A DNA stretch of 15,078 nucleotides from CALMEH01 sp964548225 (GCA_964548225.1 CAZJQP010000109.1:1-15078); one strand, 5' to 3'. Numbered from the stretch's first letter, positions 5,941 through 13,770 are shown. Notes: generated by a model not told the origin, from the sequence alone. Numbers and translations are program-made.

Positions 5941-7050
5941 TTAGTATTGTCCCACCGCCGCAAAATTTTGTCCGTCGGCAATTTGAAATGGATATTCGAT
6001 TAAACTTTCATTGAACCTCCTGATAATTCGGGAAATTGTCGGATGAGTCGCACCCAAAATTTGCGCGGTGCGCCGCAGATTGCCGTCATTTTCATCTAAA
6101 ATATGCCGGATAACTATTCCCGCCGCCTTCAAATAAATCAGGTCGAGGTCATCGGTTTTCGGGTCAAAAGTTACTGAAATCAAATTGCCCGATTGATATT
6201 GTGAAACGGCGGACGGGATTTTTTTCGTGGTAGTTTTTTCAGCATTGGATATTACCGGAAACTCGTTAATATTTTTCCCTAAAACCCGATAAACCGCTTC
6301 GGTTGAAATAATTTCATCGGCAAAACATTCCACTGCCAGCCGTGTCGTTACATTGTGAAGTTCCCGAAAATTTCCGTGCCATGCGTAAGATTCCAATAGC
6401 TCTAGCGCGTTCGAGGCGATTTCAAACGGGCGGCTGCGCTCTGACAGCGCACATTCCTTTTTTAACGAGTCAATCAATAAATCTCCGATTTTATCTTTCT
6501 GAAATCTGAGCGGCACGGTTTCGAGGGTTAAAATGTTCAAACGGTCAAAAAGGTCTGCCCGAAAACTTCTCTCTTTGACCATTTTGGTCAGGTTGGCGGA
6601 AGTCGCCGCGATGATTCTCGTGTCAACGGCGCGTTCCGCGTTGCTGCCGACGCGCCGGATGCGTTTTTCTTCCACCGCTTTGAGAAGTTTGGCTTGCAGG
6701 GCAAAGGGAATTTCTCCGATTTCATCCAAAAAAAGCGTGCCGCCGGAAGCGATTTCAAAAAGTCCGGCTTTCGGCGCGGTCGCGCCCGTGAATGCACCTT
6801 TTTCATAGCCGAAAAGTTCGGCTTCAAGTAATTCCTGTGTCAAACTTGCACAGTTTAAGTTGACGAATTCCCTGTTTGCCCGTGCGCTTTCTTTGTGCAG
6901 GCGTTTAGCAATCGTCGTTTTACCTGTTCCGCGTTCGCCCGTAATCAGAACGTAATGCGGAACTTTGGAGTAACGCAAGATTTTTTCTTCCAATTCCGAA
7001 AGCAAATCCGCGCCAATTTTTTCGGGTTTTACCAAGTCTTTAGTTTCCAT
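5941..7050 (-). CDS. Sigma-54-dependent transcriptional activator without a receiver domain
   Basis: This 369-residue bacterial enhancer-binding protein consists of an AAA+ sigma-54 interaction domain and a Fis-type DNA-binding end. Walker A is GERGTGKT at 38-45. The sigma-54-contacting loop GAFTGA is exact at 85-90. Walker B is LFLDE at 106-110. The arginine-finger region FRADLFDRLN is at 163-172, and a sensor II-like WHGNFRELHN at 225-233. A linker (255-300) leads to the helix-turn-helix GNLRRTAQILGATHPTISRI around 323-342. There is no N-terminal receiver, GAF or PAS domain: only about 25 residues precede the AAA+ core, so activity may be set by expression level or by a partner protein. GGAG lies 6 bases before the ATG. 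A sigma-54-type promoter lies about 42 bases upstream, suggesting autoregulation. The target genes are not known. Confidence 0.92.
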   Translation of the reverse strand: METKDLVKPEKIGADLLSELEEKILRYSKVPHYVLITGERGTGKTTIAKRLHKESARANREFVNLNCASLTQELLEAELFGYEKGAFTGATAPKAGLFEIASGGTLFLDEIGEIPFALQAKLLKAVEEKRIRRVGSNAERAVDTRIIAATSANLTKMVKERSFRADLFDRLNILTLETVPLRFQKDKIGDLLIDSLKKECALSERSRPFEIASNALELLESYAWHGNFRELHNVTTRLAVECFADEIISTEAVYRVLGKNINEFPVISNAEKTTTKKIPSAVSQYQSGNLISVTFDPKTDDLDLIYLKAAGIVIRHILDENDGNLRRTAQILGATHPTISRIIRRFNESLIEYPFQIADGQNFAAVGQY

Positions 7051-7091
7051 CTTTTTCTCCGGTCAGTAATTTGGTTTGCGCCGTTAGTTAT

Positions 7092-7108
7092 TTCAAATTC
7101 CGTGCCGA
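7092..7108 (-). promoter_or_regulatory. Candidate sigma-54 (-24/-12) promoter
   Basis: On the minus strand this reads TCGGCACGGAATTTGAA. Against the sigma-54 consensus TGGCACG-N4-TTGC[AT] it keeps GGCACG, the exact 4-base spacing and TTG. It differs at the first T (C here) and at the C of the -12 GC (A here). It lies 42-58 bases upstream of the sigma-54 activator's ATG, leaving room for a leader of roughly 30 bases with a GGAG ribosome binding site. Location in the only spacer before a sigma-54 activator gene adds weight. The -12 GC mismatch is the main weakness, since that dinucleotide is usually important. Confidence 0.55.
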
Positions 7109-7186
7109 AGATTGAAGATGACGGATGATAGATTTTAAGTTATTAGAAACAGGTAATTTACCGGAATATCTTTTTAGTCGAAGGAC

Positions 7187-7250
7187 ACTTCAAAAACTGT
7201 GAAGTTGTTCACGCTGGCGACACTTTACTGTTGACAGCGTGAACAGTTTT
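7187..7250 (-). terminator. Nested inverted repeats at the 3' end of the helicase operon
   Basis: A perfect 11-bp inverted repeat, TGTTCACGCTG at 7206-7216 and CAGCGTGAACA at 7235-7245, spans the stop codon of the 134-residue protein. An outer arm pair, AAAACTG (7193-7199) and CAGTTTT (7244-7250), can extend the stem across an 8-base bulge. A second 6-bp repeat, ACTTCA (7187-7192) and TGAAGT (7200-7205), has the CAGTTTT complement in its loop, so the two folds compete. On the minus strand TTTTT occurs within the second fold rather than as a clean tail. It may end the methyltransferase-helicase transcript or act as an attenuator or mRNA-stability element. The repeats are directly visible; the role is inferred. 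Confidence 0.45.
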
Positions 7251-7613
7251 GGGATTTTGCTTTTGCTCAAGAGCTTCAATCAATAGATAATTTTCGACGA
7301 TACTAAGCGTGGCGCGATGCCAGCACGGAAAGCCGTCCCAAAAGGCGCGGCACAGGACGTTTCCCGGATCAATCAAGCGGCATTCTACTTTTGACGTTCG
7401 ATAAAATTTGGGCAAGCCTTTTTCGGTGATCGAATCGCTCAATATCAGCATTTCCCCATTCTGGTAATCAATATACGGGTTTTCAATCAGTCGCTGATAG
7501 GCTTTTTTAAGCGCATTATGACGGCGATTTCTCATCTTCACGCCTAAATCGCCCGGAATTTCCTTACGGGTTTTGATGAAGGCTTTTTCGAGAATAAACG
7601 GATTTAACAGCAT
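7209..7613 (-). CDS. Hypothetical protein with a SWIM-like Cys/His cluster
   Basis: This encodes 134 residues. The N-terminal part (1-45) is basic and helical (KMRNRRHNALKKAYQRL). In the middle, C78, C88, C97 and H99 occur in ECRLIDPGN and LCRAFWDGFPCWHRAT. The C-x-A...G-x-P-C-W-H-R-A spacing resembles a SWIM zinc finger (C-x-C-x(n)-C-x-H) in which the second cysteine is replaced by Ala90, so it may be degenerate or use C78 instead. SWIM domains usually bind DNA or proteins. The gene begins 14 bases after the helicase stops, on the same strand, and its last codons lie within a long inverted repeat. It is probably an accessory of the helicase or methyltransferase; that is inference. Confidence 0.7.
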   Translation of the reverse strand: MLLNPFILEKAFIKTRKEIPGDLGVKMRNRRHNALKKAYQRLIENPYIDYQNGEMLILSDSITEKGLPKFYRTSKVECRLIDPGNVLCRAFWDGFPCWHRATLSIVENYLLIEALEQKQNPKTVHAVNSKVSPA

Positions 7614-7627
7614 AATTTTCTTTCGTG

Positions 7628-10600
7628 TCAGTTTCTGACTAAAATTCGTTCGACTTCCGCCGGCGGAGGTTCAATGAGCCAATCGGGTAATAAAACGGCG
7701 TTTCTGTTCAAGTCTGATTGAGCTTTATTTTGCACATTTAAGGCTTCTCCTTCGTTTTTTAGCAAAGAAGTCGGCGGATACAGTTTCAAAACTTTTTCGA
7801 GTGTCTCACGAGCGCGATTTTCGTCTTCAGGTAAAAAGAAACGGCTGCGGCTGTTTTGAATGATGTTGATGAGCGCGGTTTCCCGAAGCTCGCGGATTTG
7901 CTCAAAGGTGGCGGGACAAACTTCAATTACACGATTTCCTTGGAATCGGGTTTGGCGCACTTTTATTTCGCCAAGCAATTCGATGATTTCGTGTTCTTCA
8001 CGGACGGCGCGAATAATTTCGGCGGCTGTCCGGGCGGTTTGTTTCCAAACTCCGAACGCGCGGCGGATTTCGCTGATGGTCGAGGCGGTAATGCTCACTC
8101 CGACCAAACGTGTTCCGTCGTCGGTGGTCGTGCGGACGATATTCAGTCCGTTCTGCTGTAATTTTTTCAGGTTTTTCCAAATCGGAAGCAACGCACCGCT
8201 CAAGAGGTGAATAGTTTTTTGTTCGGTTGGCGGAATTTTCTCAGTTTCGCTTTGCCACCAATTTTGGGCGCGAGATTTCGGAACGATTTTATACTTTGAA
8301 GAAAGTTCGCTTTCCCGAATATAAAGCAGGTTATAGCCTGAAGGACGGCTCACTGAAACCATTTGATAACGCTCGCCCGTTTCCGGATCGGTGTGTGCCA
8401 GCGTCGGACGCACGGCGATAAATTCATCATTTGAACGGTTTTGATAAAAATAAACACCATCAAATTGAGAGATTTCTTCAAACCGGGCAGGGCGAGTGGG
8501 GACGGTGATTTCGAGTTTGTAATAAATCGTGTTAGCTCCGGTTAAAGAATCACTGAAAAGAACTTGCGGCGGTTCGGCAAATCTCACCGAAAGAGCTTTA
8601 AGGTCCTCCATTCCGTCATCAATTTTGCCTTTTGCTTTGAGATGCTCGATGGTTTCCAAGAAAGTTTGATAAAAATAATCGAACAAAGCGTTTTGACGCT
8701 CGACTTCCAGCGACAGCAGACGATTGAGAAAACGGGGAATGTTTGTTCGCTCGCTCGGAGTGATTCCGTCGCCGTTTGCCGTATCTTTGAGCAGTCCCAT
8801 ATCAATCAATGCGGTTCGCGGTTCTTCCAAACCAATAATCTGTTCACCATTCAGAATTCTGGTGAACACGACGTTGAGTGCCGATCTTCCGGCATTTGAT
8901 TCAAGATTGTATTTATCCAAATTCCCTGCTTTTTCCGCCCGCCTATCGCCTTTGGTCAATGCGCCCATATTCCCAAGCCTTCGCGCAATCGTCGCCGAAA
9001 ATCTCTTTTCTCCCCCCAGTTCGGTAAAAACCAGCAAATAGATAGGCGGCGCGACTTGACCGGTGCGGTGTGTTCGCCCGAAATCCTGCACTTGTTTATC
9101 GGCTGACCATTTGAGTTCGGCAGCGATGTGCAGTCGGCGTTCCTGATTGCGGACGGTTCGGCTGGCGTGAAAACTGTCGCCCGTCGAAGCGACTTCCGAC
9201 ATTATGGCAATTCGTTTGTCTTTGTTTTGAAAACTGTTTTTCTCGTGGAGATTTATCAGGCGATTCGGCACGCCCGGAATCTGGCGGGCGCGGTATTCAA
9301 AACGTCCCGAAAGCATCTTGATAAGTCGTTTTTTGCGCCCGGTCATTTCGGCGACGTTTTCCGTGCCGAAATAATTGACCAGTTGATCAAGCGGATGTTC
9401 GGGAATCTCCAAAACGGAAAGGCGGTCGAGCAGTTCCCTTTTGAGTTCCAGCGCAACGCGGCTTTCAATCTGATTTCCGTTTTCATCCAAAACCGGCACA
9501 TAAACGGTCGTGCCGCTGTTGCCGTCGGTTTCTTCCTGAAAAACTTTGGTCGGAAAGCAGTTTTCGACTAATCTTGTAAGCGTTTCGCGCGGGCTGAAAT
9601 CCAGATCGTCAATCGCTTCTTCTTCGTCCAAGGCACGGCTGATTTGTTTTTTCGTCTGCGCTTCGCCCGTTCCCGTGATGGAAACAACCACCGATTGCCT
9701 GCTTGCCAACGCCGTTTCGATTTCCCTGATCAGCGTCGGGACTTTGAAAGCCGTGATGAGATTCCGAAAACATCTTTGATGTTCCGCCCAAAACTGACCG
9801 ATAGCATACCGGCGGGCATATTTACTTGAATTTGTAACGTCGAGCGCACGATTAAAATTTTTCAAGACCTCCTGCCACGCCAACGCCATATTGTTATACA
9901 TTTCGCGCTGACGAGGAGTTAAGGGATGGATGACTTCGCGGTATTCAACGGCTAAACCCGAATCGGGATCAATGCCATAACTCAAGTTACCGCAAAAATA
10001 TCTGCCCATCGCTTTGAGGTCGCGGCAAACCATTTCCATCGCGCCGACTCCGCCCGCTTCGATTTCTTCAGCAAACTGAGAAAAACCGAGCGGAAAACTC
10101 GTCCCTATTCCCCAAAGTCCTAGCCGAATTTGGTATGCAAGATGCTTGACCTCACTCGCGGCAGTCGCCGATGAATAAACAACCCGAACATTCGGATATT
10201 TGATTGGGTCTTGAATTTCCAAAACCGCAGCACCGGTCTGTGTGGCTTTTCCGTTTTCATCCGCAAAGGCGTGTTTCGCCTTGTGTCCTTCGTCAAAAAT
10301 TTCGATGCCTTCGTATCCCAGCCAGCGCATTATTTGGTCAATCCGTCTTTCGCCGGTTTTCGATTTAGCAATCAGCGATTTGTAGGTGCAGAAGATAATG
10401 CCTTCTCGAAGTAAAATGTTTTGTTCGGGCGTGTAATCGTTGATGAGCCGAATCGGAATCTTAAATCCCAAACGCGCAAATTCTTCCCGCACAGCTTCGA
10501 TCAAATCCGTCTTGACCGAAAACCAGACCGTTTTTTTGTTGCCGCGAAACCAATTATCTAAAATGATTCCGGCAAGCGTCGCGGTCTTTCCTGCTCCGGT

Positions 10601-10975
10601 GCCGTCGCCGATGGAAATTCCGGCTCGCGCTCCGTTTGGCAGTCTGGACTCGTGGGCAGCTCCGGCGTAAATCACGCGCTCGAATTGAAAAGCCGAGATA
10701 AAACCAAGGTTGCTCAAACTATGCGGCAAATGAGGGCGATATGTAATTAGAGGCGGCGCGACATTTGCCAAAGCAGGCGTTTCGACAATCAGACCCGGAT
10801 GTTTTGCGCCGCCCGTAATCCAATGCGGTTGATAAATTAACGGTTCGTTCAGTGTTTGCTTTTTATTTAATTCCGTCGTTTTCTGACTTCGGTTTTCATC
10901 TGCCTGAATCGGCATTTGGACAAGCGAATTTGCCCGAAACACATTTGCAAGTGTCGGCTCTTGATTAATTTGCAT
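7628..10975 (-). CDS. Strawberry-notch-family superfamily 2 helicase/ATPase
   Basis: This is a 1115-residue protein. Residues 1-90 are a leader with low motif content. The SF2 ATPase core has Walker A GDGTGAGKT at 123-131, the DEGH box at 228-231 and motif III SSAT at 268-271. The second lobe has LEIPEHPLDQ at 522-531, AEMTGRKKRL at 542-551, and motif VI QDFGRTHRTGQ at 630-640, like SNF2 and strawberry notch proteins. The C-terminal 400 residues are family-specific. Bacterial and phage relatives often carry a DNA methyltransferase domain in the same chain or next door. Here it starts 10 bases after a separate methyltransferase gene. It probably translocates on DNA; possible roles include plasmid replication, modification or protection from restriction. 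No strong ribosome binding site is visible, consistent with coupling to the upstream gene. Confidence 0.88.
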   Translation of the reverse strand: MQINQEPTLANVFRANSLVQMPIQADENRSQKTTELNKKQTLNEPLIYQPHWITGGAKHPGLIVETPALANVAPPLITYRPHLPHSLSNLGFISAFQFERVIYAGAAHESRLPNGARAGISIGDGTGAGKTATLAGIILDNWFRGNKKTVWFSVKTDLIEAVREEFARLGFKIPIRLINDYTPEQNILLREGIIFCTYKSLIAKSKTGERRIDQIMRWLGYEGIEIFDEGHKAKHAFADENGKATQTGAAVLEIQDPIKYPNVRVVYSSATAASEVKHLAYQIRLGLWGIGTSFPLGFSQFAEEIEAGGVGAMEMVCRDLKAMGRYFCGNLSYGIDPDSGLAVEYREVIHPLTPRQREMYNNMALAWQEVLKNFNRALDVTNSSKYARRYAIGQFWAEHQRCFRNLITAFKVPTLIREIETALASRQSVVVSITGTGEAQTKKQISRALDEEEAIDDLDFSPRETLTRLVENCFPTKVFQEETDGNSGTTVYVPVLDENGNQIESRVALELKRELLDRLSVLEIPEHPLDQLVNYFGTENVAEMTGRKKRLIKMLSGRFEYRARQIPGVPNRLINLHEKNSFQNKDKRIAIMSEVASTGDSFHASRTVRNQERRLHIAAELKWSADKQVQDFGRTHRTGQVAPPIYLLVFTELGGEKRFSATIARRLGNMGALTKGDRRAEKAGNLDKYNLESNAGRSALNVVFTRILNGEQIIGLEEPRTALIDMGLLKDTANGDGITPSERTNIPRFLNRLLSLEVERQNALFDYFYQTFLETIEHLKAKGKIDDGMEDLKALSVRFAEPPQVLFSDSLTGANTIYYKLEITVPTRPARFEEISQFDGVYFYQNRSNDEFIAVRPTLAHTDPETGERYQMVSVSRPSGYNLLYIRESELSSKYKIVPKSRAQNWWQSETEKIPPTEQKTIHLLSGALLPIWKNLKKLQQNGLNIVRTTTDDGTRLVGVSITASTISEIRRAFGVWKQTARTAAEIIRAVREEHEIIELLGEIKVRQTRFQGNRVIEVCPATFEQIRELRETALINIIQNSRSRFFLPEDENRARETLEKVLKLYPPTSLLKNEGEALNVQNKAQSDLNRNAVLLPDWLIEPPPAEVERILVRN

Positions 10976-10985
10976 CGGTTTTGAA

Positions 10986-11969
10986 TTATTGGTTAAATCG
11001 AAGGTTATGAGTTGCTATTTTCTCGAAGGCTTCTTCGACTGTCTGAGCGGTGAAGAACGGAATTTGATTTATTGTTTTAGTTAGATCAATTTGGCGCGGT
11101 TCAATGAGTTTTTCGCCAAAAATAAGATTGATGTCAACCGTAGTCCCGTTTTTGTAGTATTCGCGTCCTGAAAGTTTGATATTGGCTCTGACACAAAATC
11201 GTTCAAGAGCTTTCTGCCAGAATTCCCTGCCCGTTTTGGTGTCGAGTCCGCCCGCTTCTCCCAAAATGATTCCGAATCTGCCGCCCCGCCGGAGTCTTTC
11301 CAATGCCGATTCAACATGACGAAATCCGTATTTACTCGAATTTTTGGTGCGTCCGCCGTTTGCCGAAAATGGCGGATTCATCATCACAACGTCAACCGTT
11401 ATTTCCGGCGGGAGAAAATCGTGAATAAATTCGGCATTAAAAGCAGTCGGCTTAAATCCAAGTTGTTGCAAAAGTTCGCGTCTTCGCTCGTCAATTTCGT
11501 TGGTCAGAACTTTCGCCCCGCTCGCCTTCGCCCAAACCGCCAAACTTCCCGTTCCAGCAGACGGTTCGAGAATAATTTCGCCTAGTTTTATGTTTAATGT
11601 GTGTGCGATTAGAAAACCGATGGCTGACGGAGTGGAAAATTGCTGGAGAGAAATTTGCTTTCTGCTTCGCCAAGTTTGTGTCGGTAATTTTGAAACCAAA
11701 GGTTTAAGATTTTGCCGCACAAAATCAATCGGATTTTCCGTCAGATTTTTAGTGTATTTTGTGAGTATCAGCAGATTTAGTGCGGTTTCGGCAATCTCGT
11801 GGCAGAAATGGGGGTTAAATTCTCCATTCATAATCTTGTCAATTCCTCCGCAAATTTGCAGGAGTTCTTTGTTTTCTAACACTCGTTTTGCACAATCAAT
11901 TTCGTAAATGATTTTTTCCATCCAAGAGTGAATTACTTCAAAATTGGATTTGTCACATTTTGCAATCAT
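10986..11969 (-). CDS. N6-adenine-type class I SAM-dependent DNA methyltransferase
   Basis: This encodes 327 residues. Residues 1-100 are a helical N-terminal region of unknown role. The methyltransferase core opens with QQFSTP at 109-114. AdoMet-binding motif I is LEPSAGTGSLA at 134-144, an acidic end of strand 2 is NEID at 157-160, and the catalytic motif IV is NPPF at 198-201, typical of gamma-type adenine or related amino methylases. RFGIILGEAG follows at 231-240. No separate target-recognition domain is evident, so specificity may lie in the N-terminal region or in the neighbouring helicase. It is the first gene of a minus-strand operon with that helicase. No restriction endonuclease is seen, which suggests an orphan or protective methylase; that is inference. 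Confidence 0.87.
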   Translation of the reverse strand: MIAKCDKSNFEVIHSWMEKIIYEIDCAKRVLENKELLQICGGIDKIMNGEFNPHFCHEIAETALNLLILTKYTKNLTENPIDFVRQNLKPLVSKLPTQTWRSRKQISLQQFSTPSAIGFLIAHTLNIKLGEIILEPSAGTGSLAVWAKASGAKVLTNEIDERRRELLQQLGFKPTAFNAEFIHDFLPPEITVDVVMMNPPFSANGGRTKNSSKYGFRHVESALERLRRGGRFGIILGEAGGLDTKTGREFWQKALERFCVRANIKLSGREYYKNGTTVDINLIFGEKLIEPRQIDLTKTINQIPFFTAQTVEEAFEKIATHNLRFNQ

Positions 11970-12280
11970 AATTTTACTATTTATTTGCCGCCTTTTTTGT
12001 TTTGTGGTCTTATTGGTAATTGCTAAATAGTTAATTTCTAATGGCTTATAAACTCACGGCAATTTAATACACATACTACTACACATACCCATACACATAC
12101 TACTAATTTACAAACAACTTGTGGTTACACACTATAACACTAATGCTTCTTCGTATGTCCACACATTTGACAACGGTTGTTTGGGTATGCGAATTTACTT
12201 AACAGGCTATTTACAAATTCAATCCAAGATTCTAAGAAGGGATCAGACAATTTTATAAACGAATAAGGTAAAAGAAACGT
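11970..12280. other. Divergent intergenic region between the methyltransferase and parA
   Basis: This 311-bp AT-rich spacer separates divergently transcribed genes, so it must hold promoters for both. It contains three 12-bp-phased units, annotated separately. It also has a perfect TTGACA at 12167-12172 lacking a good -10 at standard spacing, an 11-bp palindrome ACAACGGTTGT at 12170-12180 that could be an operator, and TATAAA at 12254-12259 close to the parA start with only a poor -35. AAGG about 12 bases before the parA ATG is a weak ribosome binding site. No open reading frame with coding character is seen. The combination fits a partition-locus control or centromere region; the exact promoters are not resolved. 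Confidence 0.5.
12069..12104. repeat. Three tandem 12-bp units starting ACACATAC
   Basis: The units are ACACATACTACT at 12069-12080, ACACATACCCAT at 12081-12092, and ACACATACTACT again at 12093-12104. The first and third are identical and their identity extends to a 15-bp perfect direct repeat (ATACACATACTACTA at 12067-12081 and 12091-12105). The exact 12-bp phase and the place upstream of parA suggest protein-binding iterons: a partition site, an operator for parA autoregulation, or replication iterons. Three units are few, so simple low-complexity drift cannot be excluded. Confidence 0.6.
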
Positions 12281-13087
12281 ATGGCGCATACAATACAAAT
12301 ACAAAACTTTAAAGGCGGAGTCGGAAAAACTACCACCTCTATAAATCTGGCTCACGCCTTGGCGTTGAAAAATTATAAAGTCTTGTTGATTGACCTCGAC
12401 CATCAGGGAAATGCGACCAAGGGTTTAGGTTATGAAGTTACTGATACTACACCGACTTTATTTCACGTCTTAAAGGAAAATATAAATTATGCCGATGTCG
12501 TGGCAACCGTGCGCGAAAATCTGGATTTACTGCCCTCCAACCGGGAAACGGCGGAAGCCGAAGAAGCCCTGCAATATGAGCGGCGAAGGGAAGAAATTCT
12601 GAAAAGACGTTTGGGGGAACTTTCCGAGTATGACTTTGCAATTTTGGATTGCCCTGCTTCTTTGAGTCTTTTGCATATCAATGCACTCCTTTTTGCAGAA
12701 GAAATAATTCTCCCGGTCAGATCGGAGGTCTGGTCATTTGAAGGTGTCGAGCAGATTCTCAATTCAATGAATGAAATGCAGGAAGTTTTCGGTTATCAGC
12801 CGAATATCTTGGGTGCTTTACCAACAATGGTTGACAGCCGGTATAATTTGTCGCGGGAGGTTCGGGAACTACTCGTCGAATCCTTCGGTGAAGACCGGGT
12901 GTTACCGCCGATCAGAACAGACAGCCACATCTTGAATTCACAAAAATCGAATCAAACAATTTTTGAATACGCTCCGCGATCCCGTGCGGCAGAGGATTAC
13001 CGAAAACTTGCCGAGATTGTCATTAAACAAATAATTGGAAACAGAGCGCAGAAGAAACAAAAAAGCAAAGGAGGTTCTGCAAAATAA
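12281..13087 (+). CDS. parA: ParA-family partition ATPase
   Basis: This is a 268-residue small ParA of the deviant Walker A ATPase family. These proteins bind DNA non-specifically when ATP-loaded and move plasmid or chromosome cargo together with a centromere-binding partner. The deviant Walker A KGGVGKTT is at residues 11-18 with the signature lysine K11. DLDHQGNAT follows at 38-46 and Walker B ILDCP at 121-125. There is no N-terminal helix-turn-helix, so it resembles Soj or type Ib ParA rather than P1-type ParA. The tail (255-268) is Lys-rich. Its stop overlaps the next gene's ATG by one base, so the two are co-translated. The divergent spacer before it holds phased repeats. Family assignment is firm; its being the element's partition ATPase is inferred from context. 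Confidence 0.95.
   Translation: MAHTIQIQNFKGGVGKTTTSINLAHALALKNYKVLLIDLDHQGNATKGLGYEVTDTTPTLFHVLKENINYADVVATVRENLDLLPSNRETAEAEEALQYERRREEILKRRLGELSEYDFAILDCPASLSLLHINALLFAEEIILPVRSEVWSFEGVEQILNSMNEMQEVFGYQPNILGALPTMVDSRYNLSREVRELLVESFGEDRVLPPIRTDSHILNSQKSNQTIFEYAPRSRAAEDYRKLAEIVIKQIIGNRAQKKQKSKGGSAK
13067..13075 (+). promoter_or_regulatory. Strong Shine-Dalgarno for the gene downstream of parA
   Basis: AAAGGAGGT lies within the last codons of parA, 11 bases before the ATG of the next gene. It is the best match to the anti-Shine-Dalgarno sequence noticed in this window. Together with the one-base stop/start overlap it fixes the start of the ParA partner gene and suggests that the partner is made at a high level relative to ParA. 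Confidence 0.75.
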
Positions 13088-13770
13088 TGGCAAATAAACA
13101 GAAGCAATTAACAGAAAAGAAGGCAACTCAGGAAACATGGCGGAAGCCTTTGCAGGTTCCGCCGCGTGCAAATGCAATGCGTAACTTCTATCAGGGAAGC
13201 GAAGAAAATCCTCCATCAACCGCCAATGAACAAGAAAGCCTAACACCGAAACCAAATGAAGAAGTCGTAACGCAAAATCCTTCAAAAAATGTTAAAACTA
13301 CTGAGAAAAAACCCGAAAAAGTAAAAGCTGAGGCAAAATCGAACAAAGCAATGAATCAAATTCAAAGCAGTCGGGAACAGGTTCTAAATCCAATTTCCAA
13401 GCAGCCGAAAAAACTGACCGCAGAAGAGTTGACTGAATTTTTGGGATTTGAAATTGAGGATTTGTTTGATGTAAATGAATTGCTGCGCGGAAAATCATTG
13501 GAAATGTATCAAATCCTTTATCAAGGCAGAGATGAAAAAGGCAGATTTAAAATTACCCAGCCTGAATTAATGAAACAAACCGGAATCAAAAACCGACGCA
13601 CTTTTTATAAACACGAACAATGGTTGATAAATTTGCATCTGCTCGAAAAAAGACATCTTCCGGGAGATCATAAAGGCGTAGTTTATCGCATTTTTGAAAT
13701 TTCCGAAGTGCTGCCCGTTCCGAGCGAATTAGTGGAACAGTTTGAAAAAATTCTTAAAACTTCGGAATAA
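13087..13770 (+). CDS. Putative ParA partner with disordered N-terminus and winged-helix C-terminus
   Basis: This encodes 227 residues. Residues 1-105 are low-complexity and rich in Lys, Glu, Asn, Pro and Gln, so probably disordered. Residues 108-205 look folded, with a helix (LTAEELTEFLGFEIEDL), a helix-turn-helix-like segment (ITQPELMKQTGIKNRRTFYK) and a following strand pair (LEKRHLPGDHKGVVYRIFE) typical of a winged helix. There is no ParB/Srx nuclease-like fold or ParB motif. It overlaps parA by one base and has a strong Shine-Dalgarno, so it occupies the parB position. It may be the centromere-binding adaptor of an atypical partition system or a replication initiator-like regulator. The family is not recognised. 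Its 3' end overlaps the convergent primase-like gene by 17 bp. Confidence 0.8.
   Translation: MANKQKQLTEKKATQETWRKPLQVPPRANAMRNFYQGSEENPPSTANEQESLTPKPNEEVVTQNPSKNVKTTEKKPEKVKAEAKSNKAMNQIQSSREQVLNPISKQPKKLTAEELTEFLGFEIEDLFDVNELLRGKSLEMYQILYQGRDEKGRFKITQPELMKQTGIKNRRTFYKHEQWLINLHLLEKRHLPGDHKGVVYRIFEISEVLPVPSELVEQFEKILKTSE

Noticed and set aside
9128..9571. 147-codon plus-strand frame
   Set aside because: It is antisense to the helicase core, including the region just before motif VI; no start signal or family is seen.
12167..12195. Perfect TTGACA as a -35 box for parA
   Set aside because: No acceptable -10 at 16-18 bases, so it is mentioned only as part of the spacer and not called as a promoter.
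12140..12403. 87-codon minus-strand frame across the parA start and spacer
   Set aside because: It is antisense to the ParA Walker A region, has no recognisable product, and would cover the control region; the ParA frame is clearly the real one.
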